Positions 26,661-32,162 of a DNA stretch of 32,162 nt are shown piece by piece. The notes beneath the pieces were generated by a model that had not been told where the DNA came from, made no database searches, and saw nothing but the letters and a program-made list of their open reading frames with translations. Numbering within the stretch: position 1 is the first letter of the stretch; each line of letters starts with the position of its first letter. The position numbers and the translations under genes are program-made. The stretch lies in the NCBI GenBank assembly GCA_014190675.1, contig BJGT01000028.1, positions 1-32,162 on the forward strand, in the 5' to 3' direction. This stretch comes from Comamonadaceae bacterium (GTDB lineage Bacteria; Pseudomonadota; Gammaproteobacteria; Burkholderiales; Burkholderiaceae_C).

Positions 26661-27704
26661 ATGGCCCTGTCCGCCCCCCAACATCTGGCTGTGATTGGCG
26701 CTGGCATGGCCGGCATAGCCTGCGCCCGCACGCTGGTGCAGGCCGGGCACACCGTGCAACTGTTTGAAAAAAGCCGGGGCGTGGGTGGCCGCATGGCCAC
26801 GCGCCGCAGCCCCTTTGGCAGCTTTGACCACGGGGCCCAATATTTCACCCAGCGTGATCCGCGCTTCAGCCAGGCGCTAGCCACCGTGCCGGGCCTGTGC
26901 AAGCCCTGGAGCGCCAACACCGTGCGGGTACTGGACGCGCAGGGGCGGGTTGCCGCCGCCGGACTGCCGCCGCGCGAACCACACTGGGTGCCGGCGCCTG
27001 GTATGAATGCGCTGGCCCGGCAGTGGGTACAGCCGCTGCTGGCTGAGCTGACCCTGCAAACCCGTATCACCCGGCTGGAGCGTGATGCCCTCAACGCCCG
27101 GCGCTGGCAGCTGCGCACCGAGGGGCCAGATGGCGGGCAGCAGGTGTTCTCCGGCTTTCATGGGGTGCTGCTGGCCATGCCCTCGCCGCAAACCCGCGAG
27201 CTGCTGCAGGGCTCTGGCCTGGCCGAGGCCTGGGTCAAGCGCCTGGAGCGGGTGCAGGTGGCGCCATGCTGGACTTTGATGCTGGCCTTTCCGCAGGCCA
27301 TGCAACCCGGCATGAACGCGCTGGGGCCGCAGTGGAATGCGGCGCGCAGCACCCACCACCGTATCGCCTGGCTGGCACGGGAATCAAGCAAGCCGGGTCG
27401 GGAGCCGATCGAACGCTGGACAGTACAAGCCAGCGCAGCATGGTCGCAGGAGCATCTGGAAGACGACGCCCCGCGCGTGCAGGGCAAGCTGCTCAAGGCT
27501 TTCTCTGAGGTGACGGGCATCCGTGCCGAGCCGGCTTATGTGGACACCCAACGCTGGCGCTATGCACAGACCACGGCGCCACTGGGGCAGAGCCACTTGT
27601 GGGACGCCAAAACCGGACTAGGCGCCTGCGGCGACTGGTGCCTGGGCCACCGGGTCGAGAATGCTTTTGTCTCAGGACTGGAGCTGGCACTCGCGGTGGC
27701 GTGA
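26661..27704 (+). CDS. FAD-dependent NAD(P)-binding oxidoreductase, renalase-like
   Basis: The 347-residue protein opens with the Rossmann dinucleotide motif [21 protein letters not shown], then [16 protein letters not shown] and [15 protein letters not shown], which together are typical of the bacterial renalase/amine-oxidase-like flavoproteins. The C-terminal segment [22 protein letters not shown] closes the FAD-binding fold. The substrate is unknown. GGAG lies about 11 bases before the ATG. The stop TGA overlaps the GTG start of gluQ, so the two genes are coupled. No signal peptide is needed to explain the hydrophobic start, which is the FAD site. Confidence 0.88.
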   Translation: MALSAPQHLAVIGAGMAGIACARTLVQAGHTVQLFEKSRGVGGRMATRRSPFGSFDHGAQYFTQRDPRFSQALATVPGLCKPWSANTVRVLDAQGRVAAAGLPPREPHWVPAPGMNALARQWVQPLLAELTLQTRITRLERDALNARRWQLRTEGPDGGQQVFSGFHGVLLAMPSPQTRELLQGSGLAEAWVKRLERVQVAPCWTLMLAFPQAMQPGMNALGPQWNAARSTHHRIAWLARESSKPGREPIERWTVQASAAWSQEHLEDDAPRVQGKLLKAFSEVTGIRAEPAYVDTQRWRYAQTTAPLGQSHLWDAKTGLGACGDWCLGHRVENAFVSGLELALAVA

Positions 27705-28669
27705 AGCTGCCCTACCCTGCCGGCTACCGGGGCCGCTTTGCCCCCTCCCCCACCGGCCCGCTGCACGCCGGCTCTCTGGTGGCAGCGCTGGCCAGTTGGC
27801 TGGATGCGCGAGCCCAGCAGGGCCAGTGGCTGGTGCGCCTGGAAGACACCGATCGCGAGCGTTGTGTTGCTGGCGCCGGCCGGCTGATCTTGCAGCAACT
27901 GGCCGACTGCGGCTTGCAAGCGGACGAGACGCCGGTCTGGCAATCCGAGCGCTGCATGCTGTACCAGTTGCCGCTGGATGCGCTGGCGCAGCGGGGCCTG
28001 GCCTACCCCTGCAGCTGCTCACGCAAAGACATCGAGCGGGTGCTGGCCAGCCAGGGCCAGCAGCGGCCACGCCACGGCGAACTGATCTACCCCGGCACCT
28101 GCCGCAGCGGCCTGCACGGCAACCCGGCCCGAGCCTGGCGCCTGCGCACCGATTTACAAGCGCCATATCAGCCCCCAGCCACGGTGGCTATTAGGGACAG
28201 CACTGGGGCTTCAGGAGCGGGTAGCGTCATCTGCTGGCAGGACCGCCGGCTCGGCGCCCAGCAGCAACAGGTGGCCGCCGAGGTAGGCGACTTTGTGCTC
28301 AAGCGCGCCGACGGTGGCTTTGCCTACCAGCTCGCAGTGGTGGTGGACGACGCGGCGCAGGGCATCACCGACGTGGTGCGCGGCGAAGACCTGGCCGACA
28401 ACACGGCGCGCCAAATTTTGCTGCAACGCCAGCTCGGCCTGCCCACGCCGCGCTACCTGCACACGCCGCTGGTGCGCAACGCCCAGGGCGAGAAGCTCTC
28501 CAAGCAAACCGGCGCCCCGGCGCTAGACACCCGCGCACCGCTAACCGCGCTGAACGCCGCCGCCGCCGTGCTGGGCCTGCTGCCCAGGGCGGGCAGTTTG
28601 CCTGAGGCCCTGGCCAGTTGGGTGGCGCAATGGCGAGCGCTTTGGCTTATTTCGGTTGATGTCGGTTGA
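27701..28669 (+). CDS. gluQ: Glutamyl-Q tRNA(Asp) synthetase
   Basis: From GTG 27701 the protein is 322 residues: [30 protein letters not shown], with the HIGH-like motif in PLHAG, zinc-binding cysteines (YPCSCSRKD and YPGTCR) and a KMSKS-like [10 protein letters not shown]. It lacks the anticodon-binding domain of GluRS, as expected for GluQ-RS, which charges glutamate onto the queuosine base at position 34 of tRNA(Asp). The GTG overlaps the upstream TGA (GTGA); the frame stays open upstream into the previous gene, but those residues do not resemble the family. trmB starts 36 bases later. Confidence 0.94.
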   Translation: MKLPYPAGYRGRFAPSPTGPLHAGSLVAALASWLDARAQQGQWLVRLEDTDRERCVAGAGRLILQQLADCGLQADETPVWQSERCMLYQLPLDALAQRGLAYPCSCSRKDIERVLASQGQQRPRHGELIYPGTCRSGLHGNPARAWRLRTDLQAPYQPPATVAIRDSTGASGAGSVICWQDRRLGAQQQQVAAEVGDFVLKRADGGFAYQLAVVVDDAAQGITDVVRGEDLADNTARQILLQRQLGLPTPRYLHTPLVRNAQGEKLSKQTGAPALDTRAPLTALNAAAAVLGLLPRAGSLPEALASWVAQWRALWLISVDVG

Positions 28670-28691
28670 CCATAGTGCAGGGCGGCGTCTC

Positions 28692-28697
28692 TACAAT
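28692..28697 (+). promoter_or_regulatory. Candidate -10 element immediately before trmB
   Basis: TACAAT sits 8 bases before the GTG start of trmB, and TTGACC at 28666-28671 lies 20 bases upstream, longer than ideal. If used, transcription would start within a few bases of the initiation codon, giving an almost leaderless mRNA. Confidence 0.35.
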
Positions 28698-28705
28698 CCT
28701 GCCCT

Positions 28706-29551
28706 GTGAACGACACCGCCATCCCCGCCACTCTGGCCGCTGAGTCCGACTTGCCCGGCCCGCCCGACTCTTCCGATGGCACGGCCAGCACCGTGGCCCA
28801 GCGCACCGGCCGCGCACCGGGCGATGTGGTCTACCCTAAGGCGATCAAAAGTTTTGTGCGGCGCGCCGGTCGTACCACCACCGGCCAGGCCAAGGCACTG
28901 GCCGATCTCGGCCCCCGTGTGCTGCTGCCTTACCAGGCTGGTGCGATTGATTTTGAAGCAGTGTTTGCAGACGCGACAGGGGCTGGCGGCATAAATCACT
29001 TGCAAGACAGGCCACTGGTGCTGGAGATTGGTTTCGGCATGGGCGAGGCCACGGCGCACATTGCAGCACTGCTGCCTGGCAGCAGGTTTTTATGTTGCGA
29101 GGTGCACGAGCCCGGCGTGGGCGCGCTGCTTAAACGCATTGGCGAGCAAGACCTGCACAACATCCGCATCATTGCCCACGACGCCGTAGAGGTGATCGAC
29201 CACATGCTGCCACTGGCCAGCCTGGACGGTGTGCACATTTTTTTCCCCGACCCCTGGCACAAAAAAAAACACAACAAGCGCCGCCTGCTCCAGGCGCCGC
29301 TGGTGACCAAACTGGCGGCCCGACTAAAACCCGGCGGCTACCTGCACTGCGCCACCGACTGGCAACCCTATGCCGAGCAGATCTTGGACGTGCTGGGCGC
29401 CGAACCGCAACTGGCCAACCGCACCGGCGCCAGCCATCCGGAACTGGCCGGCTACGCGCCCAAACCCCACTACCGGCCGCTGACCAAATTTGAAAACCGG
29501 GGCATCCGGCTGGGCCATGGCGTGTGGGATGTGGTGTTTGAGCGGGTCTAG
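28706..29551 (+). CDS. trmB: tRNA (guanine-N7)-methyltransferase
   Basis: The 281-residue protein has the class I methyltransferase motif [17 protein letters not shown] and the TrmB signature [16 protein letters not shown], with [18 protein letters not shown] further on. It methylates N7 of G46 in the variable loop of many tRNAs using S-adenosylmethionine. The N-terminal 45 residues are low-complexity, but [19 protein letters not shown] (about residues 48-66) is conserved in betaproteobacterial TrmB, so a start near GTG 28706 is needed. No Shine-Dalgarno sequence is visible. The pseudouridine synthase gene begins close behind. Confidence 0.95.
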   Translation: MNDTAIPATLAAESDLPGPPDSSDGTASTVAQRTGRAPGDVVYPKAIKSFVRRAGRTTTGQAKALADLGPRVLLPYQAGAIDFEAVFADATGAGGINHLQDRPLVLEIGFGMGEATAHIAALLPGSRFLCCEVHEPGVGALLKRIGEQDLHNIRIIAHDAVEVIDHMLPLASLDGVHIFFPDPWHKKKHNKRRLLQAPLVTKLAARLKPGGYLHCATDWQPYAEQILDVLGAEPQLANRTGASHPELAGYAPKPHYRPLTKFENRGIRLGHGVWDVVFERV

Positions 29552-29612
29552 TCCACGCGGCCACAAGCTGCCACGCCCATTGCCGCCAGTTTTACCGCCA
29601 GTGTTGCCGCCC

Positions 29613-30530
29613 ATGCGCGACGGCGTGGGCCCCAGCTGCGTCTCGCTACCCGCTGGCCCCTGGGCAACCATGCTGGATTTTTTGGTACAGCGCTTTCCCG
29701 GCATTGCCGCAGAGGTCTGGCGACAACGCCTGCTGCTAGGCGACGTGGTGGACGAGCAGGGTGCCCAGGTAATGCCTGAGCGGACCTACCAGCCCAACCT
29801 GCACCTGTACTACTACCGCTCGGTGCCCGACGAGACGCCTATTCCTTTTGAGGAGGCGGTGCTGTTTCAGGACGAGCACCTGGTGGTGGCCGACAAGCCG
29901 CATTTTTTACCGGTGACTCCCTCGGGCGGCTACCTGCAGCAGACCCTGCTGGTGCGGCTCAAACGCCGGCTCGGCCTGGCCGACCTGGTGCCGCTGCACC
30001 GCATCGACCGCGATACGGCTGGCCTGGTGCTGTTCTCGGCGCAGCCCGCTACACGCGGCATCTACCAAGGTTTGTTTCGCCAGCACACCATAAGCAAGAC
30101 CTATCAGGCCACCGCCCGCTGGGACCCCAACCTGCCCTGGCCGCTGCGGCGCGAAACCCGCATCGGCGACAGTGCGCACTTCATGCAGCAGCAAGAACTG
30201 CCCGGCCCGCCCAACACCAGCACGCTGATCGAGCCGCTGGCTGAGCACGGCGCCCTGGCCCGCTACCAGCTGCAGCCCATCACCGGCCACCGGCATCAGC
30301 TGCGGGTGCACATGAACGCCCTGGGCCTGCCGATTTTGGGCGACGGCATCTACCCCACCCTCACACCCGAAGGCCACACCAACCCGGCCCTGCCCCTGCA
30401 ATTGCTGGCGCAAGCGCTGGAATTCACCGATCCGCTGACAGGGCTGGTTCGGCGGTTTGAGAGTGAGCGGCGGTTGTTGGCGCTGGAAGATTTGAGTCGG
30501 ACGGTTTTACCCTCTCTGTCCACTGGATAG
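29613..30530 (+). CDS. RluA-family RNA pseudouridine synthase
   Basis: The protein is about 305 residues from ATG 29613. The catalytic motif LHRIDRDTAGLVLFS (Asp in HRIDRDT) and ITGHRHQLRVHMNALGLPILGD are diagnostic of RluA-type pseudouridine synthases, which convert specific uridines in rRNA or tRNA. VVADKPHFLPVTPSGGY is the usual upstream motif. The start is uncertain: GTG 29601, TTG 29537 or an ATG at 29490 inside trmB are also in frame, but the residues before 29613 are proline-rich and unlike the family. It is the last of three RNA-related genes in a row. The target nucleotide is not predictable. Confidence 0.88.
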   Translation: MRDGVGPSCVSLPAGPWATMLDFLVQRFPGIAAEVWRQRLLLGDVVDEQGAQVMPERTYQPNLHLYYYRSVPDETPIPFEEAVLFQDEHLVVADKPHFLPVTPSGGYLQQTLLVRLKRRLGLADLVPLHRIDRDTAGLVLFSAQPATRGIYQGLFRQHTISKTYQATARWDPNLPWPLRRETRIGDSAHFMQQQELPGPPNTSTLIEPLAEHGALARYQLQPITGHRHQLRVHMNALGLPILGDGIYPTLTPEGHTNPALPLQLLAQALEFTDPLTGLVRRFESERRLLALEDLSRTVLPSLSTG

Positions 30531-30617
30531 CAGTGACAATTTTGTGGCGGTTAGGATTCTGGAAACCGACAAGCTCGCTCGGTCAATGTGTCTCGCAGGC
30601 CGGCGGTCCGGGTATTT

Positions 30618-30913
30618 GTTCTCCGGCCCACGCTCGCGCTTGACCGTTATTGATTAGGCCATGTGAGCTCGTCAACACCTTGGCTGGCAAACCCACTCTG
30701 TGGCAAGCGCAAATGGGGCCCGCGCCCGGGCACCCAAACCACCAGCCCAACAGCGGTATTGGCACGGAAAGAAAAGCCCATCTCGGTGGGCGGTGGGGCT
30801 TGCGGGCGCCGGCCCCATTTGCGGTTACCCACCCGGCAGCCAACCAAACCCGACGTTGACGCAGCAGACTTAGAGCGCCAAAAACAGCCATCCGCGAGCG
30901 TGGGCCGGAGAAC
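30618..30913. repeat. 296-bp imperfect palindrome, candidate dispersed repeat or MITE-like element
   Basis: The ends are a perfect 21-bp inverted repeat (30618-30638 with 30893-30913). An inner 19-bp pair (30710-30728 with 30803-30821) has one mismatch, and a 7-bp pair CGTCAAC/GTTGACG lies at 30670-30676 and 30855-30861. All three share the same centre, 30765.5, so this is one large symmetric structure with little net insertion or deletion. No transposase and no target-site duplication was seen at the edges. It can fold into a long hairpin on either strand. Confidence 0.75.
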
Positions 30914-30933
30914 GCAAGCCACGCCGCCCGCCA

Positions 30934-30975
30934 GCGCGACATAGCAGCCAGCCGGCGCGACCTAGCAGCCCGCCA
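30934..30975. repeat. Two imperfect 21-bp tandem repeats
   Basis: Two adjacent 21-base units begin with GCGCGAC at 30934 and 30955 and differ at three positions; both contain TAGCAGCC. They lie between the palindrome and the alaS stop codon. Confidence 0.6.
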
Positions 30976-30984
30976 GGCGCCGCT

Positions 30985-32162
30985 TCAAAGCCGCTCAGCG
31001 ACCCAGGCCTGCACACTGGCCAGGGCGGCGGGGAGTTGGGCGGCGCCGGTGCCACCGGCCATGGCCATGTCGGGCTTACCGCCACCCTTGCCGCCGAGTT
31101 GCTGGGCCACAAAGTTGACCAGCTCGCCGGCCTTGACTCGGCCGATGGCGTCGGGCGTGACGCCGGCGGCCAGTTGCACCTTGTCGCCGTCCACCGTGGC
31201 CAGCAGGATGACGGCGCTTTTGAGCTTGTCTTTGAGCTTGTCCATGGTCTCGCGCAGCGCTTTGCTGTCGGCGCCGTCCAGCCGCGCGGCCAGAAAGCGG
31301 ATGCCTTTGAGGTCGATGGCCTGCGCCACCAGCTCGTCACCCTGGCTGGACGCTAGCCGACCCTTGAGCGCAGCCAGCTCTTTCTCCAGCCCTTTGACGT
31401 GCTCCAGCACCTGGCCCACGCGCTCGTGCAGCTCAGCCACCGGCGCCTTCAGCGCACCGGCCACCTGGCCCATGGTGGCTTCCAAGTCTTGCAGGTAATG
31501 CAGCGCGTGCTGGCCGGTCACAGCTTCGATCCGGCGCACGCCCGAGGCCACGCCGCTCTCGGCCACCACCTTGAACAGGCCGATGTCGCCGGTGCGCTGC
31601 ACGTGGGTGCCGCCGCACAGCTCGGTGGTGCTGCCGATGTCCAGCACGCGCACCACCTCGCCGTATTTTTCGCCAAACAGCATCATGGCACCGGTTTCTT
31701 TGGCCGCTTCCATGTCCATCAGCCGCGCCTGGGTGGCGGCATTGCTCAGAATTTCGGCGTTGACACGAACTTCGACTTCGCGGATTTCGGCGTCGCTGAC
31801 CGGCGCGTTGTGGGCAAAGTCAAAACGGGTGCGCTCGGCGTTCACCAGGCTGCCCTTTTGCTGCACATGGCTGCCCAGCACCTCGCGCAGCGCCTGGTGC
31901 ATCAGGTGGGTGACGCTGTGGTTGCGCATGGTGGCGGCGCGCAGCGACGCATCCACATGGGCGGTGACCGCATCACCCATCGCCAGGCTGCCGCTCTGCA
32001 AAGTGCCGTGGTGGCCAAACACATCGGCCTTGATTTTTTGCGTGTCGGCCACCTCGAACAAGCCGTGGTCGCAAAACACCGCGCCCTGGTCGCCTACCTG
32101 GCCGCCGCTCTCGCTGTAAAAAGGCGTGGTGGCCAGCACCAGCACACCGCTTTGCCCGGCTT
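30985..32162 (-). CDS. alaS: Alanyl-tRNA synthetase, C-terminal part
   Basis: The gene continues beyond the window edge; about 391 residues are visible, ending at TGA 30985-30987. They cover the end of the catalytic half linker ([15 protein letters not shown]), the editing domain with the metal-binding motifs HSVTHLMHQ and [13 protein letters not shown], a coiled-coil segment ([28 protein letters not shown]) and the C-terminal DHHA1-type domain with [14 protein letters not shown]. AlaRS charges tRNA(Ala) and removes mischarged Ser or Gly. All editing ligands seen are intact. It is convergent with the pseudouridine synthase gene across a palindromic spacer. Confidence 0.97.
   Translation of the reverse strand, partial: AGQSGVLVLATTPFYSESGGQVGDQGAVFCDHGLFEVADTQKIKADVFGHHGTLQSGSLAMGDAVTAHVDASLRAATMRNHSVTHLMHQALREVLGSHVQQKGSLVNAERTRFDFAHNAPVSDAEIREVEVRVNAEILSNAATQARLMDMEAAKETGAMMLFGEKYGEVVRVLDIGSTTELCGGTHVQRTGDIGLFKVVAESGVASGVRRIEAVTGQHALHYLQDLEATMGQVAGALKAPVAELHERVGQVLEHVKGLEKELAALKGRLASSQGDELVAQAIDLKGIRFLAARLDGADSKALRETMDKLKDKLKSAVILLATVDGDKVQLAAGVTPDAIGRVKAGELVNFVAQQLGGKGGGKPDMAMAGGTGAAQLPAALASVQAWVAERL

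Larger units (their letters stand above)
30531..30984. other. Gene-free convergent spacer
   Basis: A 454-base region between the ends of the pseudouridine synthase gene and alaS. Reading frames of 60-120 codons exist on both strands, but they mirror each other across the palindrome, are rich in Arg, Gly, Pro and Trp, and resemble no family, so I treat them as spurious. It holds the long palindrome and a short tandem repeat, listed separately; no T-rich terminator was seen. Confidence 0.7.

Noticed and set aside
30600-30930. Target-site duplication flanking the palindrome
   Set aside because: The bases immediately outside the two 21-bp ends show no matching direct repeat.
30583-30942. Open frames of 60-120 codons in the palindromic spacer
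   Set aside because: Frames on both strands mirror each other because of the inverted arms, and none has a ribosome-binding site or a recognisable domain.

Overview
The window looks like a core-genome segment of a GC-rich betaproteobacterium, most likely Burkholderiales/Comamonadaceae (Rhodoferax/Polaromonas-like). This placement is inferred from gene content and order: nrdR next to a minor-pilin operon and ribD, the rib-nusB-aminotransferase string, and the protein sequence style. No rRNA, tRNA, CRISPR array, transposase, integrase or phage gene was seen. Coding density is high, with many 1-4 base stop/start overlaps.

Layout. 1-1671 (+): the end of a cyclophilin, a second cyclophilin (ppiB) and lpxH. 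1668-5999 (-): a DUF349 protein followed by a GAF/HD-GYP protein. 6000-6366: an AT-rich spacer with a structured leader candidate. 6367-9027 (+): lytic transglycosylase, glyA, nrdR. 9024-12112 (-): a type IV minor pilin operon fimT-pilV-pilW-pilX-pilE without the usual pilY1. 12223-17421 (+): ribD, ribE, ribBA-like, ribH, nusB, aminotransferase. 17465-19843 (+): a frameshifted remnant resembling the C-terminus of ybgC, then tolQ-tolR-tolA, with no tolB or pal. 19888-23436 (-): dnaE, divergent from trhO (+). 24247-25579 (-): pirin and a WrbA-like flavoprotein, divergent from a LysR regulator at 25685 (+). 26661-30530 (+): FAD oxidoreductase, gluQ, trmB, RluA-type pseudouridine synthase. 30531-30984: a gene-free convergent spacer containing a 296-bp imperfect palindrome. 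30985-32162 (-): the 3' part of alaS.

Functionally the window combines envelope biogenesis (LpxH, lytic transglycosylase, Tol proteins, pilins), riboflavin synthesis, one-carbon metabolism and dNTP control (GlyA, NrdR), replication (DnaE), and several RNA-modification or translation genes (TrhO, GluQ, TrmB, pseudouridine synthase, AlaRS). I found no clear new multi-gene system. The points most worth a second look are the ybgC remnant before tolQ, the clean absence of pilY1, the exactly centred palindrome beside alaS, the degenerate GTP cyclohydrolase II domain, and the compact regulatory spacers of dnaE/trhO and pirin/lysR.
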